From Streptomyces sp. SID486 (lineage in GTDB: Bacteria > Actinomycetota > Actinomycetes > Streptomycetales > Streptomycetaceae): 37,681 nt of DNA. The translations under genes and the position numbers were made by a program. Under the pieces are notes generated by a model. That model ran no database searches and had not been told where the DNA came from. It worked only from the letters and a program-made list of their open reading frames with translations. The stretch spans positions 1 through 37,681 of the forward strand of contig NZ_WWJT01000104.1 of NCBI RefSeq assembly GCF_009865385.1, in the 5' to 3' direction. Positions 24,548 through 31,690 of this stretch are shown here, piece by piece (within the stretch, counting starts at the first letter, position 1; the number at the start of each line of letters is the position of its first letter).

Positions 24548-24732
24548 CCGCGGCTGCCCTTCCGCCTTGTCGCGTCCCGGAATACTGAATATGCCCCCGT
24601 CCCAGGACCGCGCGGGCGGTCAGGGCGTCGCAGAGAGTATGACCCCCACCGGAACGGTCGAACGATTTTCCGGCAAAGAAACACCTCCTTACCGCAGATG
24701 TGCGGCACCGGTGAGCGCTCTGGGACATCTCC

Positions 24733-24754
24733 GTTCAGAGTGTGTCCATCGTGC
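24733..24754 (+). promoter_or_regulatory. Candidate PHO box upstream of glpQ
   Basis: Two 11-nt units in tandem, GTTCAGAGTGT and GTCCATCGTGC, resemble the PhoP direct-repeat unit GTTCACC-N4 of Streptomyces (5 of 7 core bases each). The site is 84 bp before the start of a secreted phosphodiesterase; glpQ genes of S. coelicolor are, as I recall, PhoP-controlled. Confidence 0.5.
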
Positions 24755-24837
24755 GCCCGGGTGCCGTCGATCCGGGGCTGTCACTCTGGTGCTGTCCGTG
24801 TTCGCTGTTCGTCGTCCGATCGACGTGAGGAGTACGC

Positions 24838-25710
24838 ATGTACGCGCGCGTAGTCGCCGCCACCCTCGCCGCGGCCCTGGGGGCGGCATCGGCCCTGCTG
24901 GGCCCCGGTTCCGACGCCCGGGCGGGCGAGCACCGCGTGCCCACCGTCGTCGCCCACCGGGGCGCCTCCGCGTACGCGCCCGAGAACACGCTGCCCGCCA
25001 TCGACAAGGCCGCTCGGCTGGGCTTCTCCTGGGTCGAGAACGATGTCCAGCGCACCAAGGACGGCGAGCTGGTGGTCCTCCACGACGACAGTCTGCGGCG
25101 CACGACGAACGTCGAGGACGTCTTCCCCGGCCGGGCCCCGTGGAAGGTGGGGGACTTCACCGCCGCGGAGATCGCCAGGCTGGACGCCGGCAGCTGGTAC
25201 TCCCCCGCGTACACGGGGACGCGGGTGCCGACGCTGGAGCAGTACATGCGGCGCGTGGAACGCAACCACGAGAAGCTGCTCCTGGAGATCAAGAACCCGG
25301 AGCTGTACCCGGGCATCGAGCGGCAGACCCTGAAGCTCCTCGGCAACGAGGGCTGGCTGGACGGCAGGCACCTGCGCCGGCTGATCGTGCAGAGCTTCAG
25401 CGCCGACAGCGTGCGGACCGTCCACGAGCTGAAGCCGGCGGTCACCACCGCCTACCTCGGCAAGCCCTCCGTGACGCAGCTGCGCCGGTTCGCCCGGTTT
25501 GCTGACCTGGTCAATCCTTCGTTCGCGTCGCTCACCCGGGGCTACGTCTCGACGGCGCACACCCTGGACGGGCCGCACGGCCGGCCGCTCGGGGTGTTCG
25601 CCTGGACGGTGGACGATGCGGCCACCGCCCGCAAGGCCGCCGGATACGGCGTCGACGGGGTCATCACCAACAAGCCCGACGTGGTGCGGGCGGCGCTGGC
25701 CGCGGACTGA
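24838..25710 (+). CDS. glpQ: Secreted glycerophosphodiester phosphodiesterase
   Basis: This 290-residue enzyme hydrolyses glycerophosphodiesters (from phospholipids or teichoic acids) to glycerol-3-phosphate and an alcohol outside the cell, a phosphate-scavenging step. Residues 1-29 form a signal peptide (hydrophobic core VVAATLAAALGAASALL). The GDPD catalytic motifs are complete: AHRGASAYAPENTL with His40-Arg41, WVENDVQ with Glu67 and Asp69, LHDDSLRRTT with His82, and LLLEIKNP. C-terminal AWTVDDAATARKAAGYGVDGVITNKPD is typical of the TIM barrel end. ATG 24838 has GTGAGGAG at good spacing. The gene probably corresponds to glpQ2 of S. coelicolor by position (from memory). A PHO-box-like repeat lies upstream. 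Downstream, ogt has an independent damage-type promoter. Confidence 0.94.
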   Translation: MYARVVAATLAAALGAASALLGPGSDARAGEHRVPTVVAHRGASAYAPENTLPAIDKAARLGFSWVENDVQRTKDGELVVLHDDSLRRTTNVEDVFPGRAPWKVGDFTAAEIARLDAGSWYSPAYTGTRVPTLEQYMRRVERNHEKLLLEIKNPELYPGIERQTLKLLGNEGWLDGRHLRRLIVQSFSADSVRTVHELKPAVTTAYLGKPSVTQLRRFARFADLVNPSFASLTRGYVSTAHTLDGPHGRPLGVFAWTVDDAATARKAAGYGVDGVITNKPDVVRAALAAD

Positions 25711-25720
25711 GCCGGGGGCG

Positions 25721-25743
25721 TTGTCAGTGGCGGGTCGTACCGT
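25721..25743 (+). promoter_or_regulatory. RecA-NDp/PafBC-type promoter of ogt (leaderless)
   Basis: TTGTCAGTG (25721-25729), 8 nt, TACCGT (25738-25743), 6 nt, ATG 25750. It lies in the 39-bp gap after glpQ, on the opposite strand from the three uvr copies. The match is perfect. Confidence 0.87.
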
Positions 25744-25749
25744 GGGCGC

Positions 25750-26304
25750 ATGGACAGCCATGGGCAGGACGAGCAGCGCGTCGTGTGGGCCGTGGTCGGC
25801 ACCGACATCGGGCCGCTGATGCTGGCGGCGACCCGCGACGGCCTGGTCAACGTCGTCTTCCACGCCTCGGACGCGGTGCGCGACCGGGCGCTGGAGCGGC
25901 TGGCCGCCCGGCTGGGCGGCCGGCCGGTGGAGGATCCGGACTTCCCCCTGCTCGCAGAGGCGATACGCCAGCTGCGGGCGTACTTCTCCGGCGAACGCCA
26001 TGACTTCGACCTGCCGCTGGACTGGTCGCTGATCTCCGGGTTCAACCGACAGGTGCTGCGCGAGCTGGCGACCGGCGTGCCGTACGGCACCGTGCTGGGC
26101 TACGGCGACCTGGCGGGGCGGGTCGGGCAGCCCGGCGGGGCGCAGGCGGTCGGCGCGGCGATGGGCGCCAATCCGCTGCCTGTGGTCGTGCCGTGCCACC
26201 GGGTGGTGGAGAGCGGCGGTGGCATCGGCGGTTTCGGGGGCGGCCTGGAGACGAAGCGGAAGCTTCTCGCCCTGGAGGGCGTGCTGCCCGAGCCGCTGTT
26301 CTGA
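25750..26304 (+). CDS. ogt: Methylated-DNA--[protein]-cysteine S-methyltransferase
   Basis: This 184-residue suicide enzyme transfers alkyl groups from O6-alkylguanine (and O4-alkylthymine) to its own cysteine. The active site PCHRVV carries Cys149, preceded by the Asn hinge (GANPLPVVV). GVPYGTVLGYGDLA is the recognition segment, with the Tyr that helps rotate the base. The HTH arm reads GGAQAVGAAMG: the arginine finger found at this place in human AGT and E. coli Ogt (RAVG) is Gln132 here. The C-terminus GGGIGGFGGGLETKRKLLALEGV is typical. ATG 25750 starts 6 nt after the -10 box, so the mRNA should be leaderless. Independent control from glpQ is expected. Confidence 0.95.
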   Translation: MDSHGQDEQRVVWAVVGTDIGPLMLAATRDGLVNVVFHASDAVRDRALERLAARLGGRPVEDPDFPLLAEAIRQLRAYFSGERHDFDLPLDWSLISGFNRQVLRELATGVPYGTVLGYGDLAGRVGQPGGAQAVGAAMGANPLPVVVPCHRVVESGGGIGGFGGGLETKRKLLALEGVLPEPLF

Positions 26305-26320
26305 GCGGCCCGGGGTGCGG

Positions 26321-26752
26321 TTAGTCGTCGTAGTGCCGGACCTCGAAGACGTTGCCGTCGGGGTCGCGGAAGTAGAAGCTGCGGACGGCGGCGCCGCGGG
26401 CGCCGGACAGGCCCGGGTCGATGCCCGACACGGGGACGCCGTGTTCCTCCAGCCGGGCCCGCAGGTCGTCGAAGGCGTCGGCCGGCAGCGACAGGCAGAT
26501 GTGGTTGACCGGGTGGCCGGCGCTGTCGGCCGAGCCGGGCAGCATGTTCATCCTGGCGGCGAAACCGTGCGGGGCGAGATCGAGGATGGTCTCCTCGTTG
26601 ACGCGCACGGAGGGGAAGGCCACCTCTCCTTCGGTGAACTCGGCGACCCTGACCGGTTCCAGGCCGACGGCCTTCTCGTAGAAGGCGGCAGCGGCGACCG
26701 GGTCGGCCACCCACAGGACGACGTGGTCGAGACGCGTGGTGTTCTTCGTCAT
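26321..26752 (-). CDS. VOC (glyoxalase/dioxygenase fold) protein
   Basis: This 143-residue protein has two beta-alpha-beta-beta-beta modules of the vicinal-oxygen-chelate fold. It starts TTRLDHVVLWVADPVAAAAFYEKAVGLEPV, and continues with GHPVNHICLSLPADAFDDLRARLEEHGV and RSFYFRDPDGNVFEVRHYD. The likely metal residues are His10 and the Glu of NVFEV, plus His in NHICL. Members include glyoxalases, extradiol dioxygenases and fosfomycin-type resistance proteins; the substrate here is unknown. ATG 26752 fits the family start; longer frames overlap psuG. It ends 16 bp from ogt (convergent) and is divergent from psuG. The stop is TAA, uncommon in this GC range. Confidence 0.9.
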   Translation of the reverse strand: MTKNTTRLDHVVLWVADPVAAAAFYEKAVGLEPVRVAEFTEGEVAFPSVRVNEETILDLAPHGFAARMNMLPGSADSAGHPVNHICLSLPADAFDDLRARLEEHGVPVSGIDPGLSGARGAAVRSFYFRDPDGNVFEVRHYDD

Positions 26753-26851
26753 GCGTCCCAGGCTGGTGGGCTCCGCCACGGGCCACAAGCGTTTATCCGA
26801 GGCCGGTGCCCGCCAGGGATGGAGGAAGGACCGACGACAGGAGGCGGGCAC

Positions 26852-27760
26852 GTGGTGCTGGTGGTGTCGGAAGAAGTCCGGGAGGCGCTCGACGCGCGGC
26901 GGCCGGTGGTGGCTCTGGAGTCCACGATCATCGCGCACGGCCTGCCGCGCCCGCGCAACCTCCAGGTGGCGCTGGAGCTGGAGGACGCGGTGCGGCGGGA
27001 GGGCGCCGTGCCGGCGACCGTCGCGGTGCTCGACGGACGGCCCCGGGTCGGCCTGGACAAGGAGCAGCTGGAGCGGGTCGCCAACGAGGACGGCATCCGC
27101 AAGCTGGGCCATCGCGACCTGCCGCTCGCCGTGGCGGGCTCCGCGAGCGGGGCGACGACGGTGTCGGCGACGGCTCGGCTGGCCGCGCTCGCCGGGATCC
27201 GGGTGTTCGCCACCGGCGGGCTGGGCGGCGTGCACCGGGAGTGGACGGTGACCCAGGACGAGTCGGCCGACCTGGGGCTGCTGGCGCGCACCCGGATCAC
27301 CGTGGTGTGCGCGGGGGTGAAGTCGATCCTGGACGTGCCGGCGACGCTCCAGCGGCTGGAGACGCTGGGGGTGGCCGTCGCCGGGTACGGCACGGACCGG
27401 TTCCCGGGCTTCTATCTGGCGGACTCGGGGCACCCGGTCGACTGGACGCTGGAGACCCCGGAGCAGGTCGCGGCCGTCATGCGCGCCCAGGACGCGCTGG
27501 ACGCGCCGGATTCCGCGCTGATCGTCGCCCGCCCCGTACCGGAGGCCGAACAACTCGACCCCGAGCTGCACGCGCGCGTGCTCGCCGACGCGCTGCGCGA
27601 CTGCGCGGAGCGGGGCGTGACCGGGCAGGCGGTGACACCGTTCCTGCTCGATCACCTGGTCCGGCACACCGGCGGGGCCTCGCTGAGCGCCAACCTGGCG
27701 GCGGTGCGCGGCAACGTCCGGTTGGCGGCGCGGATCGCCGGGGCCTGGACCAGGGGGTGA
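26852..27760 (+). CDS. psuG: Pseudouridine-5'-phosphate glycosidase
   Basis: PsuG cleaves the C-C glycosidic bond of pseudouridine 5'-phosphate to uracil and ribose 5-phosphate. The 302-residue protein has the family blocks: VVALESTIIAHGLPRPRN near the N-terminus with the catalytic Glu, AGSASGATTVSATARLAALAGIRVFATGGLGGVHR, VCAGVKSILDVPATLQRLETLGVAVAGYGTDRFPGFYLADSGHPVDW with the catalytic Lys, and GQAVTPFLLDHLVRHTGGASLSANLAAVRGN. GTG 26852 is used because GGAGG lies 7 nt upstream; GTG 26855 is equally readable. Its stop overlaps the start of a PfkB-type kinase, giving the known psuG-psuK pairing for pseudouridine breakdown. Confidence 0.95.
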   Translation: MVLVVSEEVREALDARRPVVALESTIIAHGLPRPRNLQVALELEDAVRREGAVPATVAVLDGRPRVGLDKEQLERVANEDGIRKLGHRDLPLAVAGSASGATTVSATARLAALAGIRVFATGGLGGVHREWTVTQDESADLGLLARTRITVVCAGVKSILDVPATLQRLETLGVAVAGYGTDRFPGFYLADSGHPVDWTLETPEQVAAVMRAQDALDAPDSALIVARPVPEAEQLDPELHARVLADALRDCAERGVTGQAVTPFLLDHLVRHTGGASLSANLAAVRGNVRLAARIAGAWTRG

Positions 27761-28713
27761 GCGCGGGCCGGGACGGAGCGCTGCTGGTCGTCGGGGACGT
27801 GGTGACGGACGTGGTCGCCCGGCACGGCGGGCCGCTCGCGGCCGGCACCGACACGGCCGCCGTGATCCGCACGCTGCCAGGCGGCGCGGGCGCCAACGTG
27901 GCCTGCTGGGCGGCCCACACGGGCTGCGCGGACGTACGGCTCCTGGGACGGGTGGGAGCGGACGCCGCCGACTGGCACGCGCGGGAACTGCTCGCGGCCG
28001 GGGTAAGGCCCCGGCTGGTGGTGGATCCGGAGGCGGCGACCGGGACGGTGATCTGCCTGGTCGACGCGGCTGCGGCGGCGGAGCGGACGTTCCTGACGGA
28101 CAGCGGGGCGTCCCTGCGGCTCGGTCCCGCCGACTGGTCGGACGGGCTGCTCGACGGGGTGGCCCGGCTGCATCTGTCGGGTTATCTGCTGTTCACGGAG
28201 TCGAGCCGGGCGCTCGCCGGCACGGCGCTCGCGGCGGCACGGGCGCGTGGCGTGCCGGTCAGCCTGGACCCGGCGTCGGCCGGCTTCCTCGCGGAGCTGG
28301 GTGTGGACCGATTCCTGGCCTTCGCGGAGGGGCTCGACCTGCTCCTGCCCAGCCGGGACGAGGCGTGCCTGCTGACGGGGCTGCCGGATCCGGGGGACGC
28401 GGCGGCCAAGCTGAGCCGTGTCGTGCCGCTGGTGGTGGCCAAGGCGGGGGCCGAGGGCGCGTTGGTGGCCCGCGCCGGCGCGGTACCTGTCCGGGTGCCG
28501 CCCCGGCCCGTGGTGCCCCGGGACACCACGGGCGCGGGGGACGCGTTCACCGGAGCCTTCCTCGCCGCGCTGCTCGCGGGAGCGACCCCGGAGGAGGCGG
28601 CGGCCCAGGGCTGCCGGGCGGGTGCGGAGGCGGTGCGGAGGGTGGGCGGCAGACCTCCGCCTCGGGACGACGGGAGCCGGGGAGCGACGGACGGAAGCGA
28701 GGCAGGTCGGTGA
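27757..28713 (+). CDS. psuK: PfkB-family kinase, probable pseudouridine kinase
   Basis: This 318-residue ribokinase-fold kinase probably phosphorylates pseudouridine to the 5'-phosphate used by PsuG. Visible signatures: LLVVGDVVTDVVARH, the Gly-rich substrate motif LPGGAGANVACWAAHTG, LLGRVGADAADWHARELLAAGV, and the C-terminal DTTGAGDAFTGAFLAAL with the catalytic Asp. GTG 27757 overlaps the psuG stop (GTGA), so translation is coupled; longer frames run antiphase through psuG. The last 25 residues are a low-complexity Gly/Arg/Asp tail. Function is assigned mainly from the operon; by sequence alone it could be a ribokinase or adenosine-kinase-like enzyme. No pseudouridine transporter is adjacent. 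Confidence 0.88.
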   Translation: MSAGRDGALLVVGDVVTDVVARHGGPLAAGTDTAAVIRTLPGGAGANVACWAAHTGCADVRLLGRVGADAADWHARELLAAGVRPRLVVDPEAATGTVICLVDAAAAAERTFLTDSGASLRLGPADWSDGLLDGVARLHLSGYLLFTESSRALAGTALAAARARGVPVSLDPASAGFLAELGVDRFLAFAEGLDLLLPSRDEACLLTGLPDPGDAAAKLSRVVPLVVAKAGAEGALVARAGAVPVRVPPRPVVPRDTTGAGDAFTGAFLAALLAGATPEEAAAQGCRAGAEAVRRVGGRPPPRDDGSRGATDGSEAGR

Positions 28714-28869
28714 AAGGCAGGCGCCGGGAGGCCGGTGATCTGCCGTTCCTCCCCCGAGCGGGCGCCGCGACGAGGGCCGGCCGGTGCGTTCTCCCGCGCG
28801 GCCGGCCGGTCCGTGTGCCCGCGCGGCCGACCGGCTCGGGGAGGGGAGGCGAGGGGAGGGGAGGGTGAC

Positions 28870-28921
28870 GGTCGGTCGGCGATTGACGGTGCCGGCCGAC
28901 CGGCGGTCGTCGGTGACGACC
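28870..28921. terminator. Paired hairpins between psuK and methyltransferase gene
   Basis: GGTCGTC-GGT-GACGACC (28905-28921) is a perfect 7-bp stem; upstream GGTCGGC and GCCGACC (about 28873-28901) can form another. Beyond lie two copies of CGCCGTGACGGTG (28931-28943, 28961-28973). The site between convergent genes suggests bidirectional termination; no T-run is seen. Confidence 0.45.
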
Positions 28922-28977
28922 TGTCGGCCACGCCGTGACGGTGACAACCCGCCGGTCCCGCCGTGACGGTGTCGGCC

Positions 28978-29772
28978 CTACGCCTTGTGCCCCCAGACCG
29001 AGATCATCGGCGCGGTGGCCAGGTCCATGCCGCCGGTCTCCACGTTGGCCAGGTGCTGGTCGATCTCGGCGTCGGTGGCGAGACCGGCGACGACCAGACG
29101 GTCACGGATCTGACGGACCGTCGCGGCCTCGAGGGCGGTGCAGGCGGGTGAGGTCACGGGGAAGTAGGCGTCGGCCTGGACGCCGTGCAGGCCGGCCTCC
29201 CGGAGCAGACGCGGGAGTCTGCGGCCGTAGGACAGGTCTGCGCCGCGGTCCGCGAGGAGCTTGCGGAAGCCTCGGCGCAGCCGGTTGGCGAGCCGCTGCT
29301 CGGGGCCGTATTCGTCGGGGCAGAGCAGCGGCTGGAGGGCGGGATCGGCGTCCTCGATCAGCAGTCGTCCGCCGGGACGCAGAGACTTGATCATGGACCG
29401 CAACGCCTTGTCCCGGTCGGGTACATGGACGAGGACCAGCCGGGCGTGGACCAGATCGAAGCCCTCCCCCGGAGGTTCCTCGGCGCCCACGTCGTGGACG
29501 CGGATCTCCACCGGCGGCCGGCCGGCGGGGGTGAGCCGCGAGGTGTCGATGTCGGTGGCGACGACCCGCCCGGACGGTCCGGCCTTCTCGGCGAGCCAGG
29601 AGACGACGGAGGTGCCGCCGGCGCCGACTTCCCAGCAGCGCATACCCGGTCCGGCACCGAGGTGTTCGAGGTGCCGGAAGGTCGTGGGGTCGAAGAGGGT
29701 GGCGAAGGCGTCGAAGCGCCGGCCCGCCTCGTTCTGCTGGTTGTCCAGGAGGTATCCGTCGGATGGCGTCAC
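28978..29772 (-). CDS. SAM-dependent methyltransferase
   Basis: This 264-residue class I methyltransferase has motif I CWEVGAGGTSVVSWLAEKAG, motif II RVVATDIDTSRL, a VRVHDVGAEE-like segment binding the adenine, FDLVHARLVLVHVPDRDKALRSMIKSLRPGGRLLIEDADPAL as the post-motif region, and a C-terminal helical cap. The start region GYLLDNQQNEAGRRFDAFATLFDPTTFRHLEHLG is shared by many Streptomyces methyltransferases of unknown substrate. GTG 29772 is chosen because the frame upstream passes into the corA leader; GATGAT 6 nt before it could be a leaderless -10. The substrate is not readable; it could be a small molecule of secondary metabolism. It is divergent from corA. Confidence 0.9.
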   Translation of the reverse strand: MTPSDGYLLDNQQNEAGRRFDAFATLFDPTTFRHLEHLGAGPGMRCWEVGAGGTSVVSWLAEKAGPSGRVVATDIDTSRLTPAGRPPVEIRVHDVGAEEPPGEGFDLVHARLVLVHVPDRDKALRSMIKSLRPGGRLLIEDADPALQPLLCPDEYGPEQRLANRLRRGFRKLLADRGADLSYGRRLPRLLREAGLHGVQADAYFPVTSPACTALEAATVRQIRDRLVVAGLATDAEIDQHLANVETGGMDLATAPMISVWGHKA

Positions 29773-29949
29773 GCTCCGATCATCCCAGTCACCCGGGCCG
29801 TCCCCCTCGACCGACCCTCCGTCCACAGGCGGGAACCAAACGGAACTTGCCGTTCCCACAGGCTTGCCCGCGCTTTGCCGGGGGCTGGCAGACTTGCGGG
29901 TCAAGGCACGGAAGCGTTGCAGCACGGAGATCCACGCGAGGAGATCCAG

Positions 29950-31077
29950 ATGTCGATGGCAGGGAATCTGCGGAAGGTCACGGGGCTGGGAAAGGTCGGC
30001 GGCCTGCGCAAGGTCGCACGGCTGGCCCGGCGCCGGCCGCGCGTGGACCTGAGCCACCCCGCCAGGTCGCCGCTGGGCTCGTCGGTGGTGAACTGCGTGA
30101 CGTACCAGGACGGTGTGCGTGTGCCCGGGTGCGCCGACCTGGTCGATGCCGTACGGCTGGTGCGCAAGACCGGCGAGGGCTTCGTCTGGCTCGGGCTGCA
30201 CGAACCCACGGACCGCGAGTTCGCCGGCATCGCCGAGCTGTTCGACCTGCATCCGCTGGCGGTGGAGGACGCGGTCGAAGCGCATCAGCGGCCCAAGCTG
30301 GAGCACTACGGGGACACGCTCTTCGCGGTGTTCAAGAGCGTCTGCTACGTGGAGCACGAGCAGTTGACGGCGACCAGCGAGGTGGTGGACACCGGCGAGA
30401 TCATGGTGTTCGTCGGTGAGGACTTCGTGATCACGGTGCGGCACGGGCGGCACGGCTCGCTCGGACCGCTGCGCGAGGAGCTGGAGGCGGACCCGCAGCA
30501 GCTCGCCAAGGGACCGGCGGCGGTGCTGCACGCGATCGCCGACCATGTGGTGGACGACTACCTGAATGTCACGGACGCGGTGCAGGCCGACATCGACCAG
30601 GTCGAGACGGAGGTGTTCTCGGAGAACGGCGCACGTCTTGACCCGGGCCGCATCTACCAGATGAAGCGTGAACTGCTGGAGCTGAAGCGGGCGGTGGTGC
30701 CACTGAGCCGCCCGGTGGAGGATCTGGCGACCCGGCCCATACGGGTGGTCGCTCCGGAGATACAGGCCTATTTCCGGGATGTGTCCGACCACCTGATCCG
30801 GGCCAAGGAGCAGATCGCCGCGTTCGACGAGCTGCTCAACTCCATCCTGCAGGCGCACCTGGCGCAGGTGACCGTCGCCCAGAACGAGGACATGCGGAAG
30901 ATCACGGCCTGGGCCGCCGTGGTCGCGGTGCCGACGATGGTGTGCGGGGTGTACGGCATGAACTTCGACCACATGCCGGAGCTGCACTGGCAGTTCGGCT
31001 ATCCGCTGATCATGACCGTGACGGCGGCGGCATGCCTGATGCTGTACCGGGGATTCCGGCGCAACGGCTGGCTCTGA
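29950..31077 (+). CDS. CorA-family magnesium/cobalt transporter
   Basis: This 375-residue CorA-type channel for divalent cations (Mg2+, Co2+, Ni2+) has a long cytoplasmic domain (about residues 50-310) with GFVWLGLHEPTDREF, HPLAVEDAVEAHQRPKLEHYGDTLFAVFKS and GRIYQMKRELLELKRAVVPL. Two C-terminal membrane helices carry the selectivity motif Y-G-M-N (CGVYGMNFDHMPEL) in the connecting loop, and the protein ends with a positively charged tail (YRGFRRNGWL). The N-terminus has about 40 basic residues absent in E. coli CorA. ATG 29950 has GAGGAG 7 nt upstream. It stands alone, with no Mg2+ riboswitch visible in the 177-bp leader. It is divergent from the methyltransferase gene. Confidence 0.94.
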   Translation: MSMAGNLRKVTGLGKVGGLRKVARLARRRPRVDLSHPARSPLGSSVVNCVTYQDGVRVPGCADLVDAVRLVRKTGEGFVWLGLHEPTDREFAGIAELFDLHPLAVEDAVEAHQRPKLEHYGDTLFAVFKSVCYVEHEQLTATSEVVDTGEIMVFVGEDFVITVRHGRHGSLGPLREELEADPQQLAKGPAAVLHAIADHVVDDYLNVTDAVQADIDQVETEVFSENGARLDPGRIYQMKRELLELKRAVVPLSRPVEDLATRPIRVVAPEIQAYFRDVSDHLIRAKEQIAAFDELLNSILQAHLAQVTVAQNEDMRKITAWAAVVAVPTMVCGVYGMNFDHMPELHWQFGYPLIMTVTAAACLMLYRGFRRNGWL

Positions 31078-31125
31078 GCGGGGCGTCCCCGGGCCGCGGC
31101 GGGGCGGCCGTCGCGGTCTGCCCGG

Positions 31126-31539
31126 TCAGGCCGAGAAGGACACCACCTTCTGCGGGACGATCCTGACGATCACCCGGACCTCGTCGTCCCTCTCGGCCGG
31201 CGGGTCGATGCCGAGGTACTTGTGCGACAGATCGCGCGGGAGCCGCTTGTCCTCGTCCGGCAGGATCTCGGCGACGCCCCGGATCTCGGCCGAGTGATAG
31301 GGGTTCGCCAGATCGAAGACGGAGAGGCTGATGCGGGGGTCACGGCGGAGGTTGCGTACCTTCTGCCGGCGGTCGACGGACGAGAAGAGCACGCTGTCTC
31401 CCTCGCGCTTGATCCAGACCACGGAGTTCTGCGGGGCGCCGCCGGGGCCGAGGGTGGCGACGCTGGCGAAGTTCTTGCCGTCCAGCAGAGCCCGGAGGGA
31501 GTCATCGAGGTGAACGGGAGTGTCCGTCGAAGTCGTCAT
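31126..31539 (-). CDS. PPOX-class (F420/flavin) oxidoreductase
   Basis: This 137-residue split-barrel protein is of the pyridoxamine-phosphate-oxidase-like class; many actinobacterial members use coenzyme F420. Key segments: FASVATLGPGGAPQNSVVWIKREGDSVLFSSVDRRQKVRNLRRDPRISLSVFDLANPYHSAEIRGVAEI, with Lys/Arg residues that usually bind the cofactor phosphate. It works as a cytoplasmic dimer; the substrate is unknown. ATG 31539 is 6 nt after a TAGAGT -10 box, so the mRNA is probably leaderless. A 20-bp palindrome sits between the -35 and -10 and implies tight repression by a dimeric regulator, not encoded next to it. It is convergent with corA. Confidence 0.9.
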   Translation of the reverse strand: MTTSTDTPVHLDDSLRALLDGKNFASVATLGPGGAPQNSVVWIKREGDSVLFSSVDRRQKVRNLRRDPRISLSVFDLANPYHSAEIRGVAEILPDEDKRLPRDLSHKYLGIDPPAERDDEVRVIVRIVPQKVVSFSA

Positions 31540-31545
31540 GACGTC

Positions 31546-31574
31546 ACTCTAGTTACATGCGCGCGCATATAAAA
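31546..31574 (-). promoter_or_regulatory. Promoter and operator of the PPOX-class gene
   Basis: Minus strand TAGAGT (31551-31546) lies 6 nt before ATG 31539; TTTTAT (31574-31569) is the likely -35 with a 17-nt spacer. A near-perfect 20-bp palindrome, core ATGCGCGCGCAT (31557-31568) flanked by TTA and TAA (31553-31572, one mismatch), fills the spacer. The size and symmetry are like MarR-family operators. Confidence 0.7.
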
Positions 31575-31620
31575 GTGGTGAGGCCGGATCAGCGGGCGTC
31601 CGATCGCCGGCGGCGTGTCC

Positions 31621-31675
31621 GGGACGGGACGGGCCGGGACGGGCCGGGACGGGACGGGCCGGGACGGGACGGGCC
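31621..31675. repeat. 5-bp GGGAC/GGGCC tandem repeat, 11 units
   Basis: Eleven 5-base units, each GGGAC or GGGCC, run without interruption between the PPOX-class promoter and the end of the uridine-kinase-like gene. It is a simple-sequence tract with no coding role that I can see. Confidence 0.85.
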
Positions 31676-31690
31676 GAGGGCCTCTCCGGA

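Noticed and set aside
29843..29855. GAAC-TTGCC-GTTC upstream of corA
   Set aside because: The spacer is 5 nt instead of 4, and the genes on either side are not repair genes.
29773..29949. corA leader examined for a magnesium riboswitch
   Set aside because: I could not find the conserved blocks of the M-box or other Mg2+ sensors in this 177-bp region.
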